Shown here: one piece after another, positions 46,240 to 54,079 of the stretch
How the letters are laid out: every line of letters starts with the position of its first letter
Numbering within the stretch: position 1 is the first letter of the stretch
Assembly: GCA_963841415.1 (NCBI GenBank)
Contig: CAWJCN010000001.1
Coordinates: forward strand, 248,001-312,000
Source of the DNA: DASUAS01 sp963841415
Lineage (GTDB): Bacteria > Actinomycetota > Acidimicrobiia > IMCC26256 > DASPTH01
Length of the DNA stretch: 64,000 nt
Reading direction: 5' to 3'
The notes under the pieces: model-generated
What the model saw: only the letters and a program-made list of their open reading frames with translations
Told to the model about the DNA's origin: nothing
Databases searched by the model: none
Program-made: the position numbers and the translations under genes

Positions 46240-46563
46240 ATGTATGCAGTGATTCGCACCGGGGGCAAGCAGTACAAGGTCGAGGCCGGTGAGCAGCTCG
46301 AGGTCGAGCGCCTCGGTCTCGACGACGGCAGCGAGGTCGACCTCGCACCCGTCCTCGTGGTCGACGGCGACACCGTGCAGGCCACTCCCGGCCAGCTCGA
46401 CGGAGCAGTGGTGAAGGCCCGCGTGGTGGGCGCCACCCGCGGTCCGAAGATCGACGGCTTCACGTACAAGCCCAAGAGCAACAACCGTCGCCGCTACGGC
46501 CACCGCCAGGACCTGTCGGTGATCGAGATCGTCGGCATCACGCCGGCCGGCGCGAAGAAGTAG
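46240..46563 (+). CDS. rplU: 50S ribosomal protein L21
   Basis: 107 residues, standard. It starts YAVIRTGGKQYKVEAGEQL, with the L21 signature GGKQYKV, and ends YKPKSNNRRRYGHRQDLSVIEI (seen in part). It binds 23S rRNA next to L20. A -10 box just upstream overlaps the rne stop. Followed 12 bp later by rpmA. Confidence 0.97.
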   Translation: MYAVIRTGGKQYKVEAGEQLEVERLGLDDGSEVDLAPVLVVDGDTVQATPGQLDGAVVKARVVGATRGPKIDGFTYKPKSNNRRRYGHRQDLSVIEIVGITPAGAKK

Positions 46564-46575
46564 AGGAGCGACCCC

Positions 46576-46833
46576 ATGTCGAAGAAGAAGGGCGCGGCGT
46601 CCTCGCGCAACGGTCGTGACTCCAACGCCCAGCGCTTGGGCGTCAAGGTGTACAGCGGCACCGACGTGCACGCCGGCACGATCATCGTGCGCCAGCGGGG
46701 CACCCGGTTCCACCCCGGCGAGAACGTCGGCAAGGGCAGCGACGACACCCTGTTCGCCACGGCGAACGGCACGGTGAAGTTCGGCTACCGCAAGGGCCGC
46801 AAGCTCGTCGACATCATTCCTGCCGGCGAGTAG
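46576..46833 (+). CDS. rpmA: 50S ribosomal protein L27
   Basis: 85 residues preceded by GAGGAGCG. It opens SKKKGAASSRNGRDSNAQRLGVK and contains IIVRQRGTRFHPGENVG, the L27 signature. The N-terminus lacks the Firmicute-type cleavage extension and should reach the peptidyl-transferase centre directly. A hairpin follows the stop. Confidence 0.97.
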   Translation: MSKKKGAASSRNGRDSNAQRLGVKVYSGTDVHAGTIIVRQRGTRFHPGENVGKGSDDTLFATANGTVKFGYRKGRKLVDIIPAGE

Positions 46834-46853
46834 CTCACCTCGTCGCTCACGAA

Positions 46854-46897
46854 CATCTCGGAGTTGACGTACACCCGTGGGGGTGAAGTCCGAGATG
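46854..46897. terminator. Two-step hairpin between rpmA and obg
   Basis: CATCTCGGAGTT (46854-46865) pairs with AAGTCCGAGATG (46886-46897), one mismatch in 12, and an inner CACCC/GGGTG stem closes the loop. There is no T run. It lies after rpmA and before the obg -10 box. It is probably a terminator or processing site between ribosomal protein genes and obg. Confidence 0.55.
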
Positions 46898-46915
46898 CTC
46901 GGGAGGTTGGGTCCG

Positions 46916-46921
46916 TAGGCT
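46916..46921 (+). promoter_or_regulatory. Leaderless -10 box for obg
   Basis: TAGGCT followed by 6 nt to ATG 46928. No ribosome site is visible, so obg may have a leaderless transcript. Confidence 0.5.
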
Positions 46922-46927
46922 GAGTGC

Positions 46928-48187
46928 ATGTCGTCGTTCGTCGACCTGGTCCAGGCCAACCTGCGCGGGGGCGACGGCGGCGCCGGTTCGGCGTCGTTCC
47001 GGCGCGAGGCGCACGTCCCCAAGGGTGGTCCCGACGGCGGTGACGGCGGCTCGGGCGGCGACGTCTACCTGCAGGCCGACCGCAACGTCGCGTCGCTGCT
47101 CGCGTACCGCGACCACCCGCACCGCCGGGCCGAGTCGGGCAAGCACGGCTCGGGCAACAAGCGCCACGGCGCGAGCGGGTCCGACCTCATCGTGTCGGTG
47201 CCCGAGGGAACGCAGGTGAAGACCCGCGACGGCGAGCTCCTCGCCGACCTCGTCCGCCACGGCGATCGCTACCTCGCGGCGCGCGGTGGGCGTGGTGGCC
47301 GCGGCAACGCCCGGTTCCTCTCCAACGCGCGGCGCGCGCCGGGGTTCGCGGAGCAGGGCGAGTACGGCGAGGAGCACTGGTTGCGCCTCGAGGTCAAGCT
47401 CCTGGCCGACGCCGCGTTGGTCGGGTTCCCCAACGCCGGCAAGTCGACGCTGATCGCGGCGATGAGCGCGGCGAAGCCCAAGATCGCCGACTACCCCTTC
47501 ACCACGCTCGAGCCGAACCTCGGCGTCGTGCGCTTCCGCGACCACGAGTACGTGGTGGCCGACATCCCGGGCCTCGTCGAGGGCGCGGCGGAGGGCCGCG
47601 GGCTCGGGCACGAGTTCCTGCGTCATGTCGAGCGGGCGCGCGTGCTCGTGCTCCTGCTCGATCTCGCGCCGGTCGACGAACGCGAGCCCGCCGAGCAGGC
47701 GCGCGTCCTGCTCGAGGAGCTCGGCCGCTACCGGCCCGACCTCCTCGATCGACCTCGCCTGCTCGTGGGTTCGAAAGCCGACGTCGCGTTCTTCGAGCTC
47801 GAGACCGACCTCCCGGAGAGCGGGGACGGCCTCGAGATCTCGGCGGTCACCCGGCAGGGGCTCGACGAGCTCATGGGCCGCCTCGGCACCCTGGTCCGGG
47901 AGGCTCGCGCCGACGAGCCCGAGCCCGAACCGTTCGTGCTGCTCCGCCCGGCCGAGGAGGGCTTCAGCGTGGTGCGCGACGACGACGGCGCGTGGCGCGT
48001 CACCGGTCGCGGCGCCGAGCGAGTCGTCGCCATGGCCGATCTGACCAATCTCGAAGCGATGGAGTACGTCCAGCATCGGCTCCGCACGATGGGCGTCGAG
48101 CGGGCGTTGACCCGCGCCGGCGTGCGCGAGGGTGACGTCGTGCGCATCGGTCCGGTCGAGCTCGACTACCTCGAGGGGATCGGATGA
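46928..48187 (+). CDS. obg: GTPase Obg/CgtA
   Basis: 419 residues in three domains: the glycine-rich Obg fold (RGGDGGAGSASFRRE to RGGRGGRGNARF, residues 15-140), the GTPase (G1 GFPNAGKSTLI, G2 ADYPFTTLEPNLG, G3 ADIPGLVEGA, G4 seen as VGSKAD rather than NKxD), and a C-terminal OCT domain (RRLRTMG/VERALTRAGVREGDVVRI). It is a ribosome-assembly and stress GTPase. ATGA overlap with proB. Confidence 0.96.
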   Translation: MSSFVDLVQANLRGGDGGAGSASFRREAHVPKGGPDGGDGGSGGDVYLQADRNVASLLAYRDHPHRRAESGKHGSGNKRHGASGSDLIVSVPEGTQVKTRDGELLADLVRHGDRYLAARGGRGGRGNARFLSNARRAPGFAEQGEYGEEHWLRLEVKLLADAALVGFPNAGKSTLIAAMSAAKPKIADYPFTTLEPNLGVVRFRDHEYVVADIPGLVEGAAEGRGLGHEFLRHVERARVLVLLLDLAPVDEREPAEQARVLLEELGRYRPDLLDRPRLLVGSKADVAFFELETDLPESGDGLEISAVTRQGLDELMGRLGTLVREARADEPEPEPFVLLRPAEEGFSVVRDDDGAWRVTGRGAERVVAMADLTNLEAMEYVQHRLRTMGVERALTRAGVREGDVVRIGPVELDYLEGIG

Positions 48188-49281
48188 GACGCAGCACCAT
48201 CGTGGTGAAGGTCGGGACGTCGTCGATCACGTCCGACCGGGGCGAGATCGACGACGCGTCGCTGCTCAAGCTCTGTCGTGAGATCGCGGCCGCGCGCGCC
48301 GACGGCCACCAGGTCGTGCTGGTGAGCTCGGGCGCGATCGCGACCGGGTTGCCCGCGCTGGGCATGACGACGCGCCCCACCGACATCGGTACGTTGCAGG
48401 CCGTCGCCGCCGTCGGTCAGCCCCGGCTGATGGAGCGGTTCGGCGCCATCCTCGGCCACCACGGCCTCCTCGCCGGGCAGGTGCTGCTCACCCCGCACGA
48501 CTTCGGCGTGCGGTCGCAGTACCTGCACGCCCGCGAGGCGATGCGGCGCCTGATCGATCTCGGCGTGGTGCCGATCGTCAACGAGAACGACACCATCGCC
48601 GACGACGAGATCCGATACGGCGACAACGACCGCCTGGCGGCGCTGGTCTCGCATCTCGTCGCCGCCGACCTGCTCGTCCTGCTCACCGACACCGCAGGCC
48701 TCTTCACCGCCGACCCGCGCGTCGACGCCGAGGCCTCGCTCATCGAGGAGATCGCCGAGGTCGACGCCGCGTTGGAGGCACTGGCCGGCGGCCGAGGCAG
48801 CGAGCGGGGGAGTGGCGGCATGGCCACGAAGCTGGCCGCGGCCAAGATCGCCGCGTGGTCCGGGGTGCGGGCCGTCATCGCCGCCGCCGACGCGCCCGAC
48901 GTGGTGATGGCGGCCGTCGAAGGACGCGCGGTCGGCACCGCGTTCCGACCCCGATCGGGACGGCTCTCGAGCCGGAAGCTCTGGATCGCGTTCGCCCTCA
49001 ACCCGGCCGGGCGGGTCGTGGTCGACGACGGTGCGCGCCGCGCATTGTGTTCGGACAACCGCTCTCTGCTGCCGGCCGGAGTGCGCGGCGTGGAGGGCGA
49101 GTTCGATGCCGACGACGCGGTCGAGATCGTCGACGGCTCGGGCCTCCCGTTCGCGAAAGGCCTGGTCAGATACGCAGCGGCGGGGTTGCGGCGCGTCGCC
49201 GGCCGTCGCACCTCGGAGCTCGACGAGGGGTTGCCGCACGAGGTCGTCCACCGCGACGACCTCGTGGTGCTGCCGACCTGA
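48184..49281 (+). CDS. proB: Glutamate 5-kinase
   Basis: 365 residues from ATG 48184, overlapping the obg stop. It starts RRSTIVVKVGTSSITSD, the amino-acid-kinase phosphate loop, then VVLVSSGAIATGLPALG and PIVNENDTIADDEIRYGDNDRLAALV. Lys and ATP loops follow in GSGGMATKLAAAKIAAW. A C-terminal PUA domain is present (AGRVVVDDGARRALC onward). It catalyses the first step of proline synthesis. proA follows after 354 bp instead of directly, and that spacer contains a long hairpin and a mini-ORF. Confidence 0.96.
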   Translation: MRRSTIVVKVGTSSITSDRGEIDDASLLKLCREIAAARADGHQVVLVSSGAIATGLPALGMTTRPTDIGTLQAVAAVGQPRLMERFGAILGHHGLLAGQVLLTPHDFGVRSQYLHAREAMRRLIDLGVVPIVNENDTIADDEIRYGDNDRLAALVSHLVAADLLVLLTDTAGLFTADPRVDAEASLIEEIAEVDAALEALAGGRGSERGSGGMATKLAAAKIAAWSGVRAVIAAADAPDVVMAAVEGRAVGTAFRPRSGRLSSRKLWIAFALNPAGRVVVDDGARRALCSDNRSLLPAGVRGVEGEFDADDAVEIVDGSGLPFAKGLVRYAAAGLRRVAGRRTSELDEGLPHEVVHRDDLVVLPT

Positions 49282-49433
49282 TGGGTCGTTGGCTCCCGTG
49301 ACGCGTCATTTCCGTCACCCGCCCTTGCGCGCCGGGCCGGGTTCGTTCAAACTCTTGCCTCACGAGCTCGTCGTCGGCTGGCGGGGGGAGAGTCCTCTCG
49401 GGGGCTTCGACAGTCGGCGAGGAGCGGGAGGAA
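49282..49433. other. proB-proA spacer, upstream half
   Basis: No gene is seen in this stretch. It is GC-rich with a small GAGA/TCTC stem-loop near 49388-49400 and leads into the long hairpin at 49434. It could be part of a structured proA leader, though the nearest -10 box lies downstream at 49541. Confidence 0.35.
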
Positions 49434-49501
49434 GGTGAGGCCGGGTCGCCTCGGCCGCAGCGCCCACGGGCCGCGCGGCTGGCGGGCGACACGGCCTCAC
49501 C
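49434..49501 (+). ncRNA. Long near-perfect hairpin upstream of proA (candidate structured RNA)
   Basis: Three stacked stems: GGTGAGGCCG/CGGCCTCACC (10 bp, perfect), GTCGCC/GGCGAC (6 bp) and CGGCCGC/GCGGCTG (7 bp with one G-U), separated only by 1-3 nt bulges, around a 16-nt loop. That is 23 base pairs in 68 nt. No T run follows, so it is not a textbook terminator, and I match it to no known riboswitch. It may end the proB transcript or be a cis-RNA. Strand is assumed from the neighbouring genes. Confidence 0.45.
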
Positions 49502-49540
49502 CCTCCCGAAAGGCCAGGCGGCCAGGTCGGCACCCCGGCG

Positions 49541-49546
49541 TAGAAT
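49541..49546 (+). promoter_or_regulatory. -10 box in front of mini-ORF/proA
   Basis: TAGAAT, the closest to consensus in the window, 6 nt from ATG 49553. It should give a leaderless transcript starting at the mini-ORF and reading into proA. Confidence 0.55.
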
Positions 49547-49552
49547 CGCCGG

Positions 49553-49639
49553 ATGAGCGGAGTGGCCGCGAGCCGGGTATCCCGGGTCGCAACGGAGCGG
49601 GGCCTGAGCGGCCCGGTGCGCAGCACCACGAGCGGATGA
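49553..49639 (+). CDS. Leaderless 28-codon mini-ORF coupled to proA
   Basis: ATG 49553 opens a 28-residue frame beginning SGVAASRVSR. Its TGA (49637-49639) overlaps the proA ATG (49636) by ATGA, the coupling used throughout this window. A TAGAAT box lies 6 nt upstream. A palindromic repeat lies inside. It might be a leader peptide, or simply a repeat that happens to be open; I see no run of proline codons. The peptide itself has no recognised family. Confidence 0.4.
   Translation: MSGVAASRVSRVATERGLSGPVRSTTSG
49568..49590. repeat. Palindromic intergenic repeat, TAT-centred (copy 2)
   Basis: GCGAGCCGGG-TAT-CCCGGGTCGC, 9 of 10 arm bases pair, around TAT. It has the same design as the copy at 38118-38140. 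Both encode R-V-S-R in the frame that ends at the next gene's start. Confidence 0.6.
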
Positions 49640-50897
49640 GCAGGTCCTCGCCCACGCCGGTCCCCGAGCTCGGGCGCCGCGCGAAGAAGGCCGCGGCAGC
49701 GGTCGCGTCGGCGGCGACGGCCGCCAAGGACGCCGCACTCCTCGCCGCCGCCGACCTGCTCGAACAGCGTGCCGCCGACGTCCTCGCCGCCAACCAGGTC
49801 GACGTCGACGCCGCCGAGGCGGCCGGGCTCGAACCCGGACCCCTCGATCGCCTGCGCCTCACCGACGCCCGGATCGCGGGCATGGCCGACGGCCTGCGCG
49901 CCGTCGCCGGCTTGCCCGATCCGATCGGCGAGGTGCTCGACGGGTGGCGTCGCCCCAACGGTCTGAAGATCGAGCGGCGCCGCGTCCCCCTCGGTGTCGT
50001 GGCGATCATCTACGAGAACCGGCCCAACGTCACGAGCGACGCCGCCGGCATCTGCCTGAAGTCGGGCAACGCCGCCATCCTGCGCGGCTCCGCGGGTGCA
50101 CTCCGGTCCAACCTCGCCATCGCCGACGTCCTGCGCGAAGGCCTCACCAAGGCGGGCCTGCCCGCCGACGCCGTGGTGCTGGTCGACGACGTGCGCCACG
50201 AGGCCGCGGTCGAGCTCATGCAGCTCACCGGCGTCGTCGACTGCATGATCCCGCGGGGTGGTCCGGCCCTCATCCAGAGCATCCGCGACCATGCGACCGT
50301 TCCCGTCATCATCGACGGCGACGGCAACTGCCACGTCTACGTCGACGTCGCCGCCGACCTCGACCGCGCGCTCGACATCGTCGTCAACGCGAAGACGCAA
50401 CGCCCGAGCGTGTGCAACGCGGCCGAGTCGCTGGTGGTGCACGAAGCGGTGGCCGATGCCTTCCTACCGCGGGTCGCCGACGCGCTCGTCGAGCAGGGCG
50501 TCGAGCTGGTCGGCGATGCCGGCGCGCGCGCCGTGTCCCCGCGATGGGCGTCGCCACCGACGACGACTTCGGCCGTGAGTTCCTCGCGCTGAAGATGAGC
50601 GTGGCGGTGGTGCCGACGCTCGACGCGGCCATCGAGCACGTCAACCGGTACGGCTCGGGTCACACCGAAGCCATCCTCACCCACGACCTTTCCACCGCGG
50701 CCCGCTTCACCGACGAGATCGACGCGGGCACGGTGGTGGTCAACGCGTCGACGCGCTTCACCGACGGCGCCGAGTTCGGGTTCGGTGCCGAGATCGGCAT
50801 CAGCACGCAGAAGCTGCACGCCCGGGGCCCCATGGCGTTGCGCGAGCTCACCACCTACAAGTACGTCGTGTGGGGCGACGGACAGATCCGCGACTAG
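49636..50897 (+). CDS. proA: Gamma-glutamyl phosphate reductase (glutamate-5-semialdehyde dehydrogenase), frameshifted near 50535
   Basis: ATG 49636. The first frame carries RRVPLGVVAIIYENRPNVTSDAAG, seen here as PLGVVAIIYENRPNVTSD, SGNAAILRGSAGALRSN, and the catalytic Cys region KTQRPSVCNAAESLVVH. At about 50533-50536, after GCGCGCGCGCC, one base seems lost, and the protein continues in another frame as PAMGVATDDDFGREFLALKMSVAVV to TRFTDGAEFGFGAEIGISTQKLHARGPM. The restored length is about 420, normal for ProA. As this is a biosynthetic core gene, a sequence error is more likely than a true mutation. It reduces glutamyl phosphate in proline synthesis. Confidence 0.92.
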
Positions 50898-50908
50898 ACC
50901 ACTCCCTC

Positions 50909-51796
50909 ATGGCGCAACGTTTCGCATCGGTCGACGACGTCACCGCCCGGCTGCGCGGGGCCGACTACCTTGCCGACGCCGGCATCTCCGGAGTCGTCTA
51001 CCTCGCCGACCGGCTCGAGAAGCCGGTGCTGGTCGAGGGTCCCGCGGGCGTGGGCAAGACCGAGCTGGCCAAGGGCATCGCCGAGGTCACCGGCGCCCGG
51101 ATGATCCGTCTGCAGTGCTACGAGGGCCTCGACGAGGCCAAGGCGCTCTACGAGTGGAACTACAAGAAGCAGCTGCTCCGCATCCAGGTCGACAAGGGCC
51201 ACGACGCCGAGTGGGAGGACGTCGAATCCGACATCTTCTCGGAGCCGTTCCTCCTCACCCGCCCGCTGCTCGAAGCCATCCGTTCGGAGGAGCCCGTCGT
51301 GCTCCTCATCGACGAGGTTGACCGCGTGGAGATCGAGACCGAGGCGTTGCTGCTCGAGGTGCTCTCCGACTTCCAGGTGTCGATCCCCGAGCTCGGCACG
51401 ATCGTGGGCAACCAGCAGCGGCCGATCGTGCTGCTCACATCGAACAACACGCGTGAGCTGTCGGAGGCACTCAAGCGGCGCTGTCTCTACCTGCACATCG
51501 ACTACCCCGACATCGAGCGCGAGAAGGAGATCGTGCGGGTGCGCGTCCCCGAGGTCGACGAGAACCTCGCCGACCAGATCGCGCGCGTGGTGCGTTCGAT
51601 CCGCGCGCTGGAGCTGAAGAAGGCGCCGTCGATCTCGGAGACCATCGACTGGGCCCGCACGCTGCTCTACCTCGGCAAGTCCGAGATCGATCCCGTGGTC
51701 ATCGGCGAGACGCTGCACGTGCTGCTCAAGTACCAGTCCGACATCACCAAGGCTCGCAAGGAGCTGCAGGTGCCCGACGTGGCGGGTTCGGTCTGA
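50909..51796 (+). CDS. MoxR-family AAA+ ATPase
   Basis: ATG 50909 gives 295 residues. Walker A is EGPAGVGKTELAKG (residues about 35-48), Walker B is PVVLLIDEVDRVE, and sensor 1 is PIVLLTSNNTRELSEALKRRCLYL, shortened here to VLLTSNNTRELSEALKRRC with the arginine finger. MoxR ATPases act with VWA proteins as metal-insertion or protein-remodelling machines. The partner is encoded next with a 4-base overlap. It lies between proA and nadD, an insertion into the usual order. Confidence 0.92.
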   Translation: MAQRFASVDDVTARLRGADYLADAGISGVVYLADRLEKPVLVEGPAGVGKTELAKGIAEVTGARMIRLQCYEGLDEAKALYEWNYKKQLLRIQVDKGHDAEWEDVESDIFSEPFLLTRPLLEAIRSEEPVVLLIDEVDRVEIETEALLLEVLSDFQVSIPELGTIVGNQQRPIVLLTSNNTRELSEALKRRCLYLHIDYPDIEREKEIVRVRVPEVDENLADQIARVVRSIRALELKKAPSISETIDWARTLLYLGKSEIDPVVIGETLHVLLKYQSDITKARKELQVPDVAGSV

Positions 51797-53256
51797 GCAC
51801 TGCCGCCGCACCGTCGTCGGCTGCTCCGTCGCTGCTCGACGTCCTGCAGGGGTTCGTCCACGAGCTGCGCACCGCTGGCCTGCCGGTGTCGATGACCGAG
51901 AACCTCGACGCCATGCGCGCGATCGAGTACATCCCCATCGACGACCGCGACATGTTCAAGTCGGTGCTCAGCGCGACGCTGGTCAAGCACCACCGGCACC
52001 AGAAGGCGTTCGAGACCGTCTTCGAGGTCTACTTCTCGCTGTTCAGCGAAGGCGTGCAGGCCGAGGGCGACGACGCGCTCTCGGAGATCGACGAAGCCGC
52101 GCTCCAGGACGGCCAGGCGCAGGCCGGTGGTGGCGGCACGCCGCTGTCGCGCGAAGAGCTCATCGCCATGCTGCTCAACGCGCTGCAGTCGATGGATCGC
52201 GACGCGCTCCGCCGGCTGGCCGCCGCCGCGGTGCAGCAGTTCGCCGGCATGGAGCCGGGCCGGCCCGTCGGCGGCACCTACTACCTGTACCGCACGTTGC
52301 GGCAGCTCGACCTCGACGACCTCCAGGCCCGTCTGATGGCCGACGCCCGCGAGCGGGGAGAGGTCGACGAGGGTGAGCTCGCCGACCGGCTGGCCCACGA
52401 GGAGTTCCAGGCCCGGCTCAAGGAGCTGCGCGAGCTCATCGAGGAGGAGATCCGTCGCAAGCTCGTCGCCGACCGCGGCGTCGAGGCGATGGCGCGCACG
52501 CTGCGCAAGCCGCTGCCCGAGGACATCGAGTTCATGCACGCGTCGCGCGAAGAGATGCTGGCGCTGCAGCAGGCCGTCTACCCGCTGACGCGCGCGATGG
52601 CCGCCCGGCTCGCGCAACGCCGGCGTCGTCGCCACCGCGGCCACCTCGACTTCCGCAAGACGATCCGCGAGTCGCTGTCGTACGGCGGCGTGCCCGCCGA
52701 CCCCAAGTTCAAGAACCCGCACCCCTCGAAGCCCGAGATCATGGTGGTCGCCGACATCTCGGGCTCGGTGGCGAGCTTCGCCCGCTTCACGCTGCAGTTC
52801 GTGTACGCGATGGCGAGCCAGTTCTCCAAGGTGCGCTCGTGGGTGTTCATCGACGGCATCGACGAGGTCACGCGGTTCTTCCAGGAGTCCGACGACGTGT
52901 CCGACGCGGTGCAGCGCGTCAACACGGAGGCCGACGTGATCTGGGTCGACGGCCATTCCGACTACGGCCACGCGCTGGAGACGTTCCACCAGCGCCACTT
53001 CCACGAGATCACGCCGAAGACGTCGATGATCCTGCTCGGCGACGCGCGCAACAACTACCACGCGTCGGAGGCGTGGGTCGTCGATGAGATGCGCAAGCGC
53101 GGCCGCCACGTCTACTGGCTCGACCCGGAGCCCCGCGGCTACTGGGACACCGGCGACTCGATCGTCTCCGAGTACGGCAAGTACTGCGACGGCGTCTTCG
53201 AGTGCCGCAACCTCCGCCAGCTCACCCAGTTCGTCGGCACCATCGCCGACGGATAG
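51793..53256 (+). CDS. VWA-domain (CoxE-like) protein, partner of the MoxR ATPase; probable CTG start
   Basis: The family body begins before the first standard start. From CTG 51793 the frame reads STAAAPSSAAPSLLDVLQGF, then VHELRTAGLPVSMTENLDAM, whose helical content matches the expected N-terminus. The next start, GTG 51886, would cut it off. CTG overlaps the moxR TGA as CTGA, like the other overlaps here. The C-terminal half is a von Willebrand A domain with a MIDAS motif (VVADISGSVASFARF, DxSxS) and IWVDGHSDYGHAL. A Q/R-rich linker (LAQRRRRRHRGH) precedes it. Total 487 residues. It acts with MoxR on an unknown client. Confidence 0.85.
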   Translation: MSTAAAPSSAAPSLLDVLQGFVHELRTAGLPVSMTENLDAMRAIEYIPIDDRDMFKSVLSATLVKHHRHQKAFETVFEVYFSLFSEGVQAEGDDALSEIDEAALQDGQAQAGGGGTPLSREELIAMLLNALQSMDRDALRRLAAAAVQQFAGMEPGRPVGGTYYLYRTLRQLDLDDLQARLMADARERGEVDEGELADRLAHEEFQARLKELRELIEEEIRRKLVADRGVEAMARTLRKPLPEDIEFMHASREEMLALQQAVYPLTRAMAARLAQRRRRRHRGHLDFRKTIRESLSYGGVPADPKFKNPHPSKPEIMVVADISGSVASFARFTLQFVYAMASQFSKVRSWVFIDGIDEVTRFFQESDDVSDAVQRVNTEADVIWVDGHSDYGHALETFHQRHFHEITPKTSMILLGDARNNYHASEAWVVDEMRKRGRHVYWLDPEPRGYWDTGDSIVSEYGKYCDGVFECRNLRQLTQFVGTIADG

Positions 53257-53266
53257 CGCCCGCTCA

Positions 53267-53317
53267 CGAAGTTGCGTGACTCGGGCACACTCAGTGTGCC
53301 TGATCCGCCAAACTTCG
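53267..53317. repeat. Intergenic hairpin repeat (copy 1) between convergent genes
   Basis: Outer CGAAGTT/AACTTCG stem (7 bp) and inner palindrome GGCACACT-C-AGTGTGCC (8 bp). It contains GCGTGACTCG at 53274, which recurs with one change at 63412 in another hairpin of similar layout. It lies between the VWA gene and the convergent ACT gene, so it can serve as a two-way terminator. Confidence 0.55.
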
Positions 53318-53329
53318 GCCGAAGGGGTG

Positions 53330-53983
53330 CTACGTCAGGAGGGCCCAGGTGCGGTCGGCGATGGCGGCGATCGCGACGAGCTGGGCGCGCTCGCGTCGGC
53401 GGAAGGCGCGACCATCGCGTCCCACGAGCAGCGCGGCGCGGTGATCGGGGAGCGAGGCGACCGCGAGGTCGTCGGGCCCGGTGGTGCCGTCGGCGACGCG
53501 CGGCGAGGCCGCGGTGCCGGCGACCAGCGCGTCGAGCACCGACACCTCCGGAGGCTTCCCCGCGGCGGCGAGCGCGCCACCGTCGAGCAGCAGCGCACTC
53601 CAGTCGGCGAGGAACTCGGCCTGCACCTGGTCGACCAACGTGCGGTACAGCCCGTCGACGGTCGTCGCCGCGCACAACCTCGACGCCGACTCGAGCGCGT
53701 CGAGGCGGGGATCGGGGAAGTGCTCGATGGTGCGCACCTCCTCGACGCTCGCGCCGTCGACCTCTTCGATCTCGCGCACGAGCAGGTCGATGGCCACCGA
53801 CTTGCGCAGGAGCACCGCGAACTCGTCGACCGCGACGTTGTCACCACGCTCGAGCACGTCGATGCCGACGATGTCGCCGTCGACCGCACCGATGCGCGAG
53901 GCGACGAGGCCGAGCGCACCAGGTCGATCGGGGAGCCACACGCGTACGAGGACGTGCGTGGGCGGCTCGAGGGCGTCACTCAC
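53330..53983 (-). CDS. ACT-domain protein with GAF-like C-terminal region
   Basis: GTG 53983 gives 217 residues. The N-terminal 80 residues are an ACT domain (HVLVRVWLPDRPGALGLVASRIGAVDGDIVGIDVLE, seen as LPDRPGALGLVASRIG), which binds amino acids or other small ligands. The remaining 130 residues (ESASRLCAATTVDGLYRTL to the end) resemble a small sensory GAF-like domain but have no clear ligand residues. It is a stand-alone regulator-like protein. A -10 box lies 7 nt upstream on the minus strand, so it is leaderless. It converges on the VWA gene. Confidence 0.8.
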   Translation of the reverse strand: MSDALEPPTHVLVRVWLPDRPGALGLVASRIGAVDGDIVGIDVLERGDNVAVDEFAVLLRKSVAIDLLVREIEEVDGASVEEVRTIEHFPDPRLDALESASRLCAATTVDGLYRTLVDQVQAEFLADWSALLLDGGALAAAGKPPEVSVLDALVAGTAASPRVADGTTGPDDLAVASLPDHRAALLVGRDGRAFRRRERAQLVAIAAIADRTWALLT

Positions 53984-53990
53984 GGGATCG

Positions 53991-53996
53991 ATGCTA
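53991..53996 (-). promoter_or_regulatory. Leaderless -10 box for ACT-domain gene
   Basis: TAGCAT on the minus strand with 7 nt to the GTG at 53983. It is divergent from the nadD promoter 52 bp away. Confidence 0.6.
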
Positions 53997-54047
53997 CGGG
54001 GGGAGATGACGCGAATGTTTCGCCCCAGTGAAGACACGACACGCCCG

Positions 54048-54053
54048 TAGACT
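54048..54053 (+). promoter_or_regulatory. -10 box for nadD unit
   Basis: TAGACT is 8 nt before ATG 54062, which opens a five-codon frame that runs into the nadD start. Confidence 0.5.
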
Positions 54054-54061
54054 CCGCGCCG

Positions 54062-54079
54062 ATGACGAGGCCCCGATGA
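54062..54079 (+). CDS. Five-codon leader frame coupled to nadD
   Basis: ATG ACG AGG CCC CGA TGA. The stop overlaps the nadD ATG at 54076 (ATGA). A -10 box lies 8 nt upstream. It could carry a leaderless initiating ribosome to nadD, which lacks a good ribosome site. The peptide itself is probably meaningless. Confidence 0.35.
   Translation: MTRPR

Noticed and set aside
44122..47022. Minus-strand frame of 966 codons
   Set aside because: It is antisense to rne, rplU and rpmA; Leu/Val/Arg/Asp composition shows it is a shadow.
49282..49552. Known riboswitch (glycine, ydaO, TPP, cobalamin) before proA
   Set aside because: I could not match any consensus core; only the long hairpin is clear.
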